NCBI RefSeq assembly: GCF_016401385.1
Contig: NZ_JAEACF010000001.1
Coordinates: 620,001 to 684,000 of the forward strand
Direction of reading: 5' to 3'
Source of the DNA: Fictibacillus halophilus
GTDB lineage: Bacteria; Bacillota; Bacilli; Bacillales; Fictibacillaceae
DNA length: 64,000 nt
In this document: one piece after another, positions 1-7,592 of the stretch
Position numbering within the stretch: the stretch's first letter is position 1
How the letters are laid out: every line of letters begins with the position of its first letter
Made by a program: the position numbers and the translations under genes
Notes under the pieces: generated by a model
Database searches by the model: none
What the model was told of the DNA's origin: nothing
Seen by the model: the letters and a program-made list of their open reading frames with translations, nothing else

Positions 1-381
1 CTTTGAAATGGTTTTTACTCGTTGCATCGTGTCCCATAATTGATTAATTTCAGGAATATCTACTAAATGAAATGACACTACAAAGTTTTCTCCCCAAAAC
101 ATATCTACTTCATGAGTTTCGAGATTCTTCGGGTCCAATGCATGAACCACAAAAAAGCTATGGTCTTCATAGTATTCCAACTTTGGACGTTGCAGGTAAT
201 AGAGACAATCTTCTACAGCAAGCGGGTGGAAATCAAAATAATCAGTAAGGATTGCACTTTCAGACACAGTAGGCTTACTAATGTCTATCCAATACCATTT
301 GATGTTAGTAGTTTTTAATTCTTCTATAGAAGGATTCTGCAATAATTTATTTTGATCGTCTACAGCAAGTATTCGTATCAT
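1..381 (-). CDS. corA: CorA-family magnesium transporter, N-terminal part (cut by window start)
   Basis: The first 127 codons of a minus-strand gene that runs off the window. The start ATG has AAGGAG a few bases upstream. The visible protein begins MIRILAVDD and carries FHPLAVEDC at residues 51-59, a hallmark of the cytoplasmic funnel domain of CorA-type Mg2+/Co2+ channels, followed by WGENFVVSFH, also typical of that domain. CorA forms a pentameric inner-membrane divalent cation channel; the two C-terminal membrane helices and the GMN motif would lie outside the window and cannot be checked. No Mg2+ riboswitch is seen in the 245 bases upstream. Confidence 0.85.
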   Translation of the reverse strand, partial: MIRILAVDDQNKLLQNPSIEELKTTNIKWYWIDISKPTVSESAILTDYFDFHPLAVEDCLYYLQRPKLEYYEDHSFFVVHALDPKNLETHEVDMFWGENFVVSFHLVDIPEINQLWDTMQRVKTISK

Positions 382-514
382 AAATTCTCCTTATAACTTT
401 CTTATTTATAAATGGTTTACAAGAAGATTCTAAAGGGACAAGTTCATATTATTAGTATCTCATATAGAGGTTGTTGAAGGGGGAATTTATGAGACAATTT
501 CAGGCTTCATAGAC

Positions 515-541
515 AAAAATGACCGGCTGGGTAGGCCGGTC
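515..541 (-). terminator. Terminator of the two-component operon
   Basis: Perfect 7-bp stem GACCGGC/GCCGGTC (521-527 with 535-541). Read on the minus strand it is followed by ATTTTTG. It lies about 85 bases past the kinase stop codon. On the plus strand no T-run follows, so it serves the minus strand. Confidence 0.7.
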
Positions 542-626
542 TCTCACTGGTGGGGAGGTTAGTTGTTGGAATATCTAACCTAAATCAAGAATAACACGAA
601 CAAGTGTTCTTGTAAATGTTTATTAC

Positions 627-2042
627 TTAATTTTTCCATTCTATTGAAAAAGTGGTTCCTTGTGTTGAACTTTCTTTAAGAAATAGATCTGCACCTAACG
701 CTTTAGCTAGCATTCTACTAAACGGCAATCCTAGGCCTAACCCACGAACTTTTAACTTTTTCTCTTTTCCACGGAAAAAGCGCTCAAAGATAAACGGCTG
801 TTCGCTTTCAGGAATACCTGTGCCTGAATCGATTACTTCAATCGCCTTGTCGTTTAAGACTACAGTAATCACTCTGTCATAACTTAAAGCCTGATAAGCA
901 TTATTTAAGAGGTTAATTAAGATTTGCTGCAATCGGAGTGGATCTAAATCCCTATAGATTGGTTGATCTGGAACCGTGATCTTACACGTAACTTCTTTGT
1001 TCTTAGTAATTTTCCACTGATGAACAATATCTTGAACAAGTTCATTCATGTTGCATGTTTCATTTCGCATCGTAAAAGCTCCAGCAGAAAGTGAGTTGTA
1101 GTCTAATAGATCTTCAATCATACTTTGCAATCTATAAATTTCTTTCAATGTAATCTGAAGGAATTCCTCTTTTTCTTTCCCAGTAACAATTCCATCTCTT
1201 ACGGCTTGTACCAGACCACTGATTGATGTGACGGGTGTTTTCAAATCATGTGTAACACCTGCAAGCAATTCCGCCCGAAGTTTTTCTAAATGATTGAGCT
1301 TAGTCCCCATTTGTTCAAAAGAAGTTAAAAGATCATAGATTTCTTGTTCTCTTGCCTCTGTTGCTAATTGGATATCATAGTTTCCCTCTTTAATCTGTAA
1401 AGCAGCTTGAGCTACCTCTTGAATAGGTTGTAGAATTTTCCTTAACAGAATATAAATGATCAGCCAACCGAGTAGCCCGAGACTTATTAAAAGAAAAATG
1501 GGAAGTTTATACTCTTGATTCACATCTGTCAGTTCTGATGTTTTCTGCATGACGATTACCCAGCCCGCTTGATCTCCAGCATACATTAAAGGTTTTTTGA
1601 CAGCATAGAAAGATGTGTTATCTAACTTATATTTTATTACCACTTTCTCGCTTTTTAAAATTTTATTTGGTATAGAATTCATACGAAAATAAAACTCTTG
1701 ATTTGGTCCAGGTCCTCGTTGAAGAGATTTTAGATTAAGAATGTTACCATCTAAGTCAGTGATTAATAGTTCTGGAGGTTTATCCATCTGCAAAATTTGA
1801 GCGCGATCATCAAGTTTACGATTGAACCGACCTAAATCATTCTTTCTGTCTCCAGATTCAATGCGATCAGCTGTATCAGCTGCCATGTATTCCATAAGTG
1901 TTAAACGGTTTTCCAGAGCCGTATGTCTGATCCACCACAAAGAACATAAACCTAATATAAGAAGGCCGATAAATAGGGTGAGAACATATTGAGTGGTCCA
2001 GTACTTTAATAAAGTTGTTCTGTTTTTTTTATTCGTAAACAC
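627..2042 (-). CDS. Membrane sensor histidine kinase (HAMP, HisKA, HATPase)
   Basis: A 471-residue sensor kinase. Membrane helices at about residues 17-38 and 181-201 flank an extracytoplasmic sensor region of roughly 140 residues; a HAMP linker follows (about 203-255). The H-box GVTHDLKTP places the phosphorylated histidine at residue 265. An N-box (ILINLLNNAYQAL) and G-boxes (EVIDSGTGIP, GLGLGLPFS) complete the catalytic domain. It should autophosphorylate and pass the phosphate to the response regulator encoded just upstream, whose gene overlaps this one by 14 bases, a sign of co-translation. The signal is unknown; the sensor region has no domain I recognise. Because the neighbouring gene encodes an exported repeat protein, a cell-envelope signal is plausible but is inference only. 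Confidence 0.93.
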   Translation of the reverse strand: MFTNKKNRTTLLKYWTTQYVLTLFIGLLILGLCSLWWIRHTALENRLTLMEYMAADTADRIESGDRKNDLGRFNRKLDDRAQILQMDKPPELLITDLDGNILNLKSLQRGPGPNQEFYFRMNSIPNKILKSEKVVIKYKLDNTSFYAVKKPLMYAGDQAGWVIVMQKTSELTDVNQEYKLPIFLLISLGLLGWLIIYILLRKILQPIQEVAQAALQIKEGNYDIQLATEAREQEIYDLLTSFEQMGTKLNHLEKLRAELLAGVTHDLKTPVTSISGLVQAVRDGIVTGKEKEEFLQITLKEIYRLQSMIEDLLDYNSLSAGAFTMRNETCNMNELVQDIVHQWKITKNKEVTCKITVPDQPIYRDLDPLRLQQILINLLNNAYQALSYDRVITVVLNDKAIEVIDSGTGIPESEQPFIFERFFRGKEKKLKVRGLGLGLPFSRMLAKALGADLFLKESSTQGTTFSIEWKN

Positions 2043-2712
2043 AGAACTGATACCCCAATCCTCTAAGCGTTCGAATTTCCCCTTGTGTGTCTGGCCAATC
2101 AGAAAGTGCTTGTCGAACTCGTTTAATTGATAGGTCTACGGCTCGTTCGCTGCCAAAATAATCTAAACCCCATATTTGTTCAATTAAAATCTCTCTTGTG
2201 TAAGTTCGATTTGGATGATTGGCCAAAAAGAGCAACAAGGAGGTGTCTTTTGGTGTTAGAACGATAGGCTCACCATTTATTTTCACAGTATGAGAATCGA
2301 AGTTGATGCTCAGACTTCCATATTGTTTTGTGTTCTCAGTTTCTAGTACATTCGTAGATCGACGAAGGACGGCATGGACTCTCGCAATAACTTCTTCGCC
2401 GATAAAGGGCTTTGTTATGTAGTCATCTGCTCCTTTATTTAATCCTTTCAATCGATAATCGATGTCTCCTAAGGCTGTAAGCATGATAACAGGACATGAA
2501 CTATTTTGACGGATCTCATGAAGAATGGACCATCCATCTTGATCGGGAAGCATCACATCAAGCAATACTAGGTTAAAAGAAGTTTCTTTGAACTGTTGAA
2601 GTGCGGTTTTACCGTCAAATGCTTGAACAACATCAAAGTTTTCATGTTTTAAATAAACACTTAATACTCTCGATATTGTTACTTCGTCTTCTACTAGCAA
2701 TATACTTTTCAT
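2029..2712 (-). CDS. OmpR/PhoB-family response regulator
   Basis: A DNA-binding response regulator of 227 residues counted from the chosen ATG at 2712. An ATG six bases upstream (2718) lies only one base after GGAGG, so the inner ATG, seven bases from it, is the better start. The receiver domain shows the acidic pair in LLVEDE, phospho-acceptor Asp52 in LLDVMLPDQDG, Thr79 and Lys101 in ITKPF. The C-terminal half is a winged helix (TPKDTSLLLFLANHPN to RTLRGLGYQF), typical of the OmpR family, which binds direct repeats. It overlaps the kinase gene by 14 bases. It probably controls the repeat-protein gene upstream, where suitable direct repeats are present. Confidence 0.93.
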   Translation of the reverse strand: MKSILLVEDEVTISRVLSVYLKHENFDVVQAFDGKTALQQFKETSFNLVLLDVMLPDQDGWSILHEIRQNSSCPVIMLTALGDIDYRLKGLNKGADDYITKPFIGEEVIARVHAVLRRSTNVLETENTKQYGSLSINFDSHTVKINGEPIVLTPKDTSLLLFLANHPNRTYTREILIEQIWGLDYFGSERAVDLSIKRVRQALSDWPDTQGEIRTLRGLGYQFCVYE

Positions 2713-2745
2713 GTTCATACCTCCTGTTACCCATACTATACTGTA

Positions 2746-2773
2746 AAAATCCCCAGTTTTATAGACTGGGGAT
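2746..2773 (-). terminator. Intercistronic hairpin between the repeat-protein gene and the response regulator
   Basis: A 9-bp perfect stem ATCCCCAGT/ACTGGGGAT (2749-2757 with 2764-2772), followed on the minus strand by TTTTTACAG. It sits between the stop codon of the repeat protein and the start of the response regulator, with no obvious second promoter, so it probably trims rather than abolishes transcription into the regulator genes. Confidence 0.75.
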
Positions 2774-2781
2774 CTTAACCT

Positions 2782-3837
2782 TTATATGTCGCTTCCAAAC
2801 TCGGCTTGCTCGTTTATTTGTGGTTGCATCTCATTGTTTGAAGAAGCAGGAGCTTCATCTTTGAAGCGCTGACTATCTTCATGATGTTTTCCTCCGCCAT
2901 GATGCCCACCTTGTCCGAATCCCCTCTTACCTTTACGCATTAGAGAGAAGAAATCATCGTCATTCAAAGCTTCAAGTTTATCTGCATCTTTCTTATCAAT
3001 TGCTTCAATCAAATCACGCGTTGATTTGTTTTTAGTAGAAATGCCTAGCTCTGTTGCTAAGTTCTTAATCTTCTTTTCTCTTACTTCAAACGCGATCTCA
3101 GGAATCATTTTTCCATCAATGGTAATGTTAAGTTTCTTAGCTTCAGTCTTTACTTTTGCACTTGCAACTTCTTGAGCTACTTCACGTATATCTTTACCGT
3201 CTATAGAAATACCTAACGTTTTCGCTTCATTTTTAATAGCTGCAGTCATTACTTCCTGCTGAAGTATTTGTAGATCCTTGCCATCTGTTGAGATGCCAAG
3301 TTCTTTTGCTTTCTTATTGAGGGTGGCTTGTTTAATGTCCTGTCTTAGTGTTTGTGAATCTTTGCCATTAGTCGCAACACCTAGTTCTTTCGCTTCTTTT
3401 TTAAGTTTTGCAAGGTGGATTTCATCGTGTAGAGCTGCAGCATCTTTATTTTTTGTTGAGATGCCAAGCTCTTTCGCTTTTTCCTGTAGTTTAGCTAACT
3501 GCACTTCTTCCGTAAGCGTTTCAATCTCTTTACCAGAAGTCTTAATGCCTAAATCCTTTGCTTCCTTTTTGATTGTTGCGTCACGAATTTCCTTCATGAG
3601 CGTTTCAGCATCTTTCCCACTTGTCGATATTCCAAATTCTTTTGCTTTTTTAATCAATTCTTCTGAGTTCACTTTAAAGAAACCTCCGAAATGCCCAAAC
3701 CCTTTGCCTTTCATCTCCCGTTTTTCTAGTGCGGAATCTGAACCAGGACGATTATTATCTGCTGCAAGAGAAGTTGTCGTATATCCACCAACTAGTAATG
3801 CACCTGCGATTGTAAATCCGATTGCTTTCTTTTTCAT
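2782..3837 (-). CDS. Exported protein with eight 28-residue helical repeats and a His/Gly-rich segment
   Basis: A 351-residue protein whose N-terminus (MKKKAIGFTIAGALLVGGYTT) is a signal peptide. From about residue 60 to 280 it is made of eight tandem 28-residue units, each beginning AKELGIS or a close variant, then T-x-GKD, then a leucine-rich helix (LxxEVxxAKLKKE). The unit resembles helix-extended-loop-helix motifs such as SAP/HeH, but that is a by-eye comparison. A Gly/His-rich stretch (GQGGHHGGGKHH) near the C-terminus could bind metal. SD GGAGG precedes the ATG. The gene heads the unit containing a response regulator and kinase. I do not know a characterised homologue; a secreted or cell-wall role is inferred from the signal peptide only. 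Confidence 0.8.
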   Translation of the reverse strand: MKKKAIGFTIAGALLVGGYTTTSLAADNNRPGSDSALEKREMKGKGFGHFGGFFKVNSEELIKKAKEFGISTSGKDAETLMKEIRDATIKKEAKDLGIKTSGKEIETLTEEVQLAKLQEKAKELGISTKNKDAAALHDEIHLAKLKKEAKELGVATNGKDSQTLRQDIKQATLNKKAKELGISTDGKDLQILQQEVMTAAIKNEAKTLGISIDGKDIREVAQEVASAKVKTEAKKLNITIDGKMIPEIAFEVREKKIKNLATELGISTKNKSTRDLIEAIDKKDADKLEALNDDDFFSLMRKGKRGFGQGGHHGGGKHHEDSQRFKDEAPASSNNEMQPQINEQAEFGSDI

Positions 3838-3863
3838 TGAATGTTCCTCCTAAATTAAATTCT

Positions 3864-3891
3864 ATAATGCTGTGTTTTTTTCTTGTATCAA
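3864..3891 (-). promoter_or_regulatory. Candidate promoter of the repeat-protein gene
   Basis: On the minus strand TTGATA (3886-3891) and CATTAT (3864-3869) are separated by 16 bases. The start codon lies 27 bases further down. A pair of TGTCAG direct repeats (3910-3926) ends 18 bases upstream of the -35, where an activator of the OmpR family would bind. Confidence 0.45.
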
Positions 3892-3909
3892 TAATGTAAC
3901 CAGTGAACG

Positions 3910-3926
3910 TGTCAGCATAATGTCAG
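3910..3926. promoter_or_regulatory. Direct-repeat box 1 (TGTCAG-N5-TGTCAG), candidate response-regulator site
   Basis: TGTCAG occurs at 3910-3915 and again at 3921-3926, an 11-base period equal to about one helical turn, the layout bound by tandem OmpR-family dimers. It is just upstream of the candidate promoter of the repeat-protein gene, whose operon encodes such a regulator. Assignment to that regulator is inference. Confidence 0.5.
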
Positions 3927-4030
3927 GAGAAGATGAAAATAAAAAAAATTAAAAAATATATTGAACATTCAACTGAGTCTATATTCTTCTAAAACAAGCT
4001 ATTTCATATTGTGATTATGAAGGAATAATG

Positions 4031-4047
4031 TGTCAGGAAGATGTCAA
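4031..4047. promoter_or_regulatory. Direct-repeat box 2 (TGTCAG-N5-TGTCAA), candidate response-regulator site
   Basis: A second pair with the same 11-base period and orientation: TGTCAG at 4031-4036 and TGTCAA at 4042-4047. It lies 24 bases upstream of a possible promoter for the acyl-CoA dehydrogenase-like gene (TTGCCG at 4071, TATAAA at 4093, spacer 16), so the regulator may act in both directions from this 312-base intergenic region, which holds no gene. Confidence 0.45.
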
Positions 4048-4149
4048 AGGGGAAATATGGGACTTATACCTTGCCGTTTTTTATGGAAAACCTATAAACT
4101 ATATTTTAAAACCATAGTGTTCTGATTTGTTAAGAAGGGATTGGGTCGG

Positions 4150-5307
4150 GTGGATTATTTATATGAAACGTATATAAAATCAAAGAAATTGCGAAATTGG
4201 TTTGATAAGATTGATATTCTAGCAGGTGGATTTGCTAAGAGAGCGGACACATATGATCAAAAAAGTGAATTTCCATTTGAAAATGTAGCTGAATTAAAAA
4301 AAGCGGGATACCTATCTTTAACCATTCCCATTGAATTTGGTGGAGAAGGGCTAAATTTGTATGAATTTGTTCTATTGCAAGAAAGGATTGCAACCGGCGA
4401 TGCAGCTACTGCATTGTGTCTCGGATGGCATCTAGGCTGTTTTTTAGAACTAGCTGAGGAACGAACATGGGATGAAGAAATGTTGAAGATGCTTTGTGAA
4501 AAAGTAGTGCATGATCAAGTGTTAGTGAACCGGGCAGCAACGGAACCAGCAACAGGAAGTCCTACGCGTGGAGGAATGCCGCAAACAACAGCATTTAAGA
4601 GGGGTGACCAGTGGATTATTAATGGAAGAAAAACCTTCACTTCTATGGCACCTGCACTTGATTATGCAATTGTTTCAGCACAAATCGGAGAAACGGGTAA
4701 GAAAGGGAATTTCATGATCTCTATGAAATCCGAAGGTGTATCAATTGAAGAAACATGGGATACAGTAGCGATGCGTGGAACCCGAAGTGATGATCTGATC
4801 ATGAAGGATGTAAAAGTTGAAAAGAGTGCTTTAGTCGAACAAGATCGAGGCAAAAGCGAACTGCCAAAAGCGTGGCTTCTTCATATACCAGCGTGTTACA
4901 TCGGTATTGCGGTTGCAGCACGAAACGAAGCTGTTCACTTTGCAAAAACATATCAACCAAATAGTCTCCCAGGACCGATTGGAGAAGTACCAGAAGTGCA
5001 AAGAAAAGTTGGTGAGATGGAGCTAGAGCTCTTCCATGCAAGGGAGATATTATACAGTGTTGCTCAAAGATGGGTAGACGAACCTCATTATAGAATGCAA
5101 ATGGGTTCAGAATTAATGGCAGTAAAACACGTCGTAACGAATGCGGCAGCAAGAGTGGTTGATCTAGCTATGAGGATTGTTGGAGCAAGAAGTTTAGCTA
5201 TGTCTAGCCCGTTACAAAGGCATTACCGGGATGTTAGAGCAGGACTTCATAATCCGCCGATGGATGATATCGTTATTAGTACGCTAGCAAAAAGAGCATT
5301 GGAATAA
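4150..5307 (+). CDS. Acyl-CoA dehydrogenase-family flavoprotein
   Basis: A protein of about 385 residues, the usual length of acyl-CoA dehydrogenases. It has the helical N-terminal domain (YLSLTIPIEFGGEGL), the beta-domain (RATEPATGSPTRGG, WIINGRKTFTSMAPALDYAIV, DTVAMRGTRSDDL) and the C-terminal helical domain ending LHNPPMDD. Such enzymes use FAD to oxidise acyl-CoA thioesters or, in some branches, act as flavin-dependent oxygenases; the substrate cannot be told. The start is chosen as GTG at 4150, nine bases after AGAAGGGA; an in-frame TTG at 4141 abuts that ribosome binding site and is unlikely. It stands alone, with a strong terminator right after it and divergent to the repeat-protein gene. 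Confidence 0.88.
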   Translation: MDYLYETYIKSKKLRNWFDKIDILAGGFAKRADTYDQKSEFPFENVAELKKAGYLSLTIPIEFGGEGLNLYEFVLLQERIATGDAATALCLGWHLGCFLELAEERTWDEEMLKMLCEKVVHDQVLVNRAATEPATGSPTRGGMPQTTAFKRGDQWIINGRKTFTSMAPALDYAIVSAQIGETGKKGNFMISMKSEGVSIEETWDTVAMRGTRSDDLIMKDVKVEKSALVEQDRGKSELPKAWLLHIPACYIGIAVAARNEAVHFAKTYQPNSLPGPIGEVPEVQRKVGEMELELFHAREILYSVAQRWVDEPHYRMQMGSELMAVKHVVTNAAARVVDLAMRIVGARSLAMSSPLQRHYRDVRAGLHNPPMDDIVISTLAKRALE

Positions 5308-5318
5308 ATCATCAAGAA

Positions 5319-5346
5319 AGACACCTAACTCGAGGTGTCTTTTTGT
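5319..5346 (+). terminator. Terminator of the acyl-CoA dehydrogenase-like gene
   Basis: 8-bp stem AGACACCT/AGGTGTCT with a 6-base loop, followed by TTTTTGTT. Confidence 0.85.
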
Positions 5347-5372
5347 TCGTTTGCTTAATCAGGCAATAGTAA

Positions 5373-5741
5373 TTAAATCTTCTCTACAAAACAAAACTCG
5401 TTTCCGAACGGATCACCCACTCTAACTTCTTTAAACCCATGTGCCTCTTCCAATCCGGGTCTAGCATACTTATATTTTTTTTTAGCCAAAAATTGATGAT
5501 ATGCTTCAATTCCTTCAACGTGTATCCTTATTTTAATTCCAGGACTCGAATCACCATGATGCTCAGACAGATGTAATGAACAGTGCCCTAGGGAAACCTG
5601 CATATAGATCGGAAAATCGTCTTCGTAACGATGTTCCCAATCTAACGAAAATCCAAGAAAGTCTAGGTAGAATTCTCTTGCTTTATCTTCATCAAATATT
5701 CGAAGGACAGGAATTGTGTTTTTTATTTGATATTGATTCAT
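5373..5741 (-). CDS. VOC-fold protein (glyoxalase/bleomycin-resistance-like)
   Basis: A 122-residue single-module VOC protein. It opens with the repeat-strand signature TIPVLRIFDEDKAREFYLDFLGF, has SLHLSEHHGDSSPGIKIRIHV in the middle, and ends with FKEVRVGDPFGNEFCFVE, where the last Glu is the usual metal ligand. VOC proteins act as glyoxalases, dioxygenases, epimerases, thiol transferases or antibiotic-binding proteins; this short form is often labelled glyoxalase superfamily, and its ligand is unknown. It is transcribed on its own, divergent from another VOC-like gene at 5882, with which it shares the 140-base promoter region. Confidence 0.85.
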   Translation of the reverse strand: MNQYQIKNTIPVLRIFDEDKAREFYLDFLGFSLDWEHRYEDDFPIYMQVSLGHCSLHLSEHHGDSSPGIKIRIHVEGIEAYHQFLAKKKYKYARPGLEEAHGFKEVRVGDPFGNEFCFVEKI

Positions 5742-5881
5742 GAAGTATTCACTCTCCAGTTACTTTGTTATCGTACTATTTCTCTTACATATGATGAGTT
5801 CCCTTGTTTGCAAGGAGGATTTTTCTTTTAATAGAAGAATTTTTATATAAAATTAATCCATTTCATAAGGAGGGGATATTC

Positions 5882-6316
5882 TTGAATGAAAGACTAGTCC
5901 GTGTTGGTACGACCTATGTGCCTGTTTTGCATGTTGATCTTTCCGCTAAATGGTATGCAGAAAAGCTTGGTGCAACGATTAACTATTGTGATGACGAAAA
6001 AGCCATACTTAATCTAGCAGAACAAAGTTTTTTCTTAGTGAGATCACGAGAAGGTGAGACCTCAAACTTTACTGACTATAGAGGAAGTACAAGATTTTTC
6101 TTAACGTTTGAAGTTGACGGAAAGGAAGCACTGTATAACTTGCATGCTGAATTTAGAGATCAGGGCATACAAACAGGGGATATTGAAGATCGTGGACATA
6201 TCGGTAAGAATTTCGTTTTTTCTGATCTGGATGGGAACCGTTTTGATGTTTGGAGTGTGCTAAGTCCGACGTATAAAGCGTTACAAAATCAAGCTGTTTC
6301 AGAGATAGAAAGATGA
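5882..6316 (+). CDS. VOC-family protein
   Basis: A 144-residue protein with VOC features: TYVPVLHVDLSAKWYAEKLGATIN at the N-terminus and KNFVFSDLDGNRFDVW at the C-terminus, corresponding to the paired beta-alpha-beta-beta-beta modules. The start is taken as TTG at 5882, six to seven bases after AAGGAGGGG (5868-5876). The frame is open back to 5804, but that extension has no ribosome binding site and lengthens the protein beyond the family's size. The stop overlaps the start of the next gene by 4 bases (ATGA), so the two are translationally coupled. Substrate unknown. Confidence 0.8.
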   Translation: MNERLVRVGTTYVPVLHVDLSAKWYAEKLGATINYCDDEKAILNLAEQSFFLVRSREGETSNFTDYRGSTRFFLTFEVDGKEALYNLHAEFRDQGIQTGDIEDRGHIGKNFVFSDLDGNRFDVWSVLSPTYKALQNQAVSEIER

Positions 6317-6600
6317 GATGGATAATAGGAATCTTTTTTTCTATCTTAGGTATCTTATTGTTAACGCACGGACTAAATTTAAGGACTGCTGCTGAAACCA
6401 AGGTGGATGGTGACGGCATTGGCGTGTATTTTTTAGGAATAGAAATTAATGAGAGCGTTCCTTCAGTAGATATACCGTCCTATGCTAATGGGTTTATGGG
6501 ATCTGGCGTGATTTTTTTAATACTTGCTGTTTGTTTGTTCGTCATTCTATTAAGTGAAAAAAGTACATTAAAACCGATCACACCAAAAAAACAGGCTTGA
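6313..6600 (+). CDS. Small membrane protein with two predicted membrane helices
   Basis: 95 residues with membrane segments at about residues 3-20 (IIGIFFSILGILLLTHGL) and 58-76 (GSGVIFLILAVCLFVILL), and a short extracytoplasmic loop between them. The start overlaps the upstream VOC gene by ATGA. I do not recognise a family. The coupling suggests the two proteins are made together, but nothing in the sequence shows a shared function. Confidence 0.65.
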   Translation: MRWIIGIFFSILGILLLTHGLNLRTAAETKVDGDGIGVYFLGIEINESVPSVDIPSYANGFMGSGVIFLILAVCLFVILLSEKSTLKPITPKKQA

Positions 6601-6681
6601 GAATGTGAGAATATCGGGTAATGTATACTGTAAATCTTAAAGAGCAATAAAGATAATAAATGTAGAGTGGGAGGTGAGTGT

Positions 6682-6822
6682 ATGAAGAAAGTGAATGTAT
6701 TTATCATCATTTGTTTATTCATTGCTATTAGTCCCGCCGCTAAGGTGATGTCACCCACAACAACTGATCCTACTATTCAACTTTCTCACTTTACCCCCGA
6801 ACCACAAATCTTAGTAGAATAA
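6682..6822 (+). CDS. Small exported peptide, 46 residues
   Basis: A short reading frame with GGGAGGTGAG ending three bases before the ATG. It encodes MKKVNVFIIICLFIAISPAA, a good signal peptide, followed by a 25-residue polar, Pro/Thr-rich tail. The strong ribosome binding site and signal-like start argue that it is real; no family is recognised. It ends just before a hairpin shared with the convergent TetR gene. Confidence 0.55.
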   Translation: MKKVNVFIIICLFIAISPAAKVMSPTTTDPTIQLSHFTPEPQILVE

Positions 6823-6827
6823 AACAA

Positions 6828-6855
6828 AACCCGTTTCCATGGAAATCGGGTTCTG
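6828..6855. terminator. Bidirectional terminator between small peptide gene and TetR gene
   Basis: Inverted repeat of AACCCG-TTTCC with GGAAA-TCGGGTT around a 2-base loop, with one bulge; A-rich on the left and T-rich on the right, so it could stop transcription from both sides. Confidence 0.6.
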
Positions 6856-6863
6856 TTTGTTCG

Positions 6864-7520
6864 TTATCGTTTTCCTGTAAGGCCGTACATAATAAAAGCC
6901 ACAATTTGATCAATTTCTTTTTCATCATCCCATTCTTTATCAGAGAAGAGAAGAAAGCGTGGGAGTATATAACCAATGATACTTGATGCAGTCATGCGCA
7001 TGATTGTTTCTGGAGGAAGAGAAACGATCTCCCCTTTTTCTTGGAAATGCTCGATGATCTTCTTGAATTTTTGATACACATGTTGAGTGAAAAGCTTTTG
7101 AAACGGCTCGCGTAATTCATCATGAAAAGCGATCTCTTGAATAAAGATTTTTAAGACAGGAAACTGCTTGCGAACAAACTCAAGCCGGTTCTTAGCAATC
7201 ACTCTTATAAAGTCTTCATAGTGCTCATATTCATTCTCAAATACCTCTTTTGCGAAGGACTTGATAAAAAAGGGAGCTACAAATTTTGCTACTGTTGGTG
7301 TAACGATAGCAAGCAACAGCTCTTTTTTCGTTTTAAAGTGACGAAAAATCGTGCCTTCAGCAACTCCGGCTTTTTTTGCGATCTCACTTGTAGAAGAAGC
7401 AGCATATCCCTTTTCTGAAAAAGTATCTATGGCTGCTTCTAGGATTTTCTGCTGTTTATCACTCATCGTAGGGGCTTCGTTATCGTTAATTAGGTCGTTG
7501 ATCCACTCTGAATTGGACAT
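6864..7520 (-). CDS. TetR/AcrR-family transcriptional regulator
   Basis: A 218-residue regulator. After a short N-terminal extension, residues about 20-66 form the TetR helix-turn-helix ([41 protein letters not shown]). The rest is the variable helical ligand-binding domain. SD AAGGAG lies upstream of the ATG. It is the last gene of a unit with an ABC-2 permease and ATPase. Two copies of AGTGAGTACTCACT at the ABC promoter are the likely operators, giving a repressor-regulated exporter. The ligand is unknown; drugs, peptides or lipids are all seen in such systems. Confidence 0.9.
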   Translation of the reverse strand: MSNSEWINDLINDNEAPTMSDKQQKILEAAIDTFSEKGYAASSTSEIAKKAGVAEGTIFRHFKTKKELLLAIVTPTVAKFVAPFFIKSFAKEVFENEYEHYEDFIRVIAKNRLEFVRKQFPVLKIFIQEIAFHDELREPFQKLFTQHVYQKFKKIIEHFQEKGEIVSLPPETIMRMTASSIIGYILPRFLLFSDKEWDDEKEIDQIVAFIMYGLTGKR

Positions 7521-7592
7521 TAAAGCTACTCCTTTTAAAAACGTACATTTTCTTCATTATAGACACTATTGATAGGTAGTACAAACGCTTAA

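Noticed and set aside
112..318. Plus-strand open frame of 68 codons
   Set aside because: Lies antisense inside the corA coding region, which has clear family motifs and a ribosome binding site.
382..626. Possible Mg2+ riboswitch or small gene between corA and the kinase
   Set aside because: Only a terminator hairpin and A/T-rich sequence are visible; no M-box elements or frame with a ribosome binding site.
3278..3853. A 191-codon plus-strand open frame opposite the repeat-protein gene
   Set aside because: It is the antisense shadow of the repeats (periodic Ser/Leu/Phe-rich sequence mirroring the 84-bp units), without a ribosome binding site.
4799..5152. 117-codon minus-strand frame
   Set aside because: Antisense to the acyl-CoA dehydrogenase-like gene; no ribosome binding site or protein-like features.
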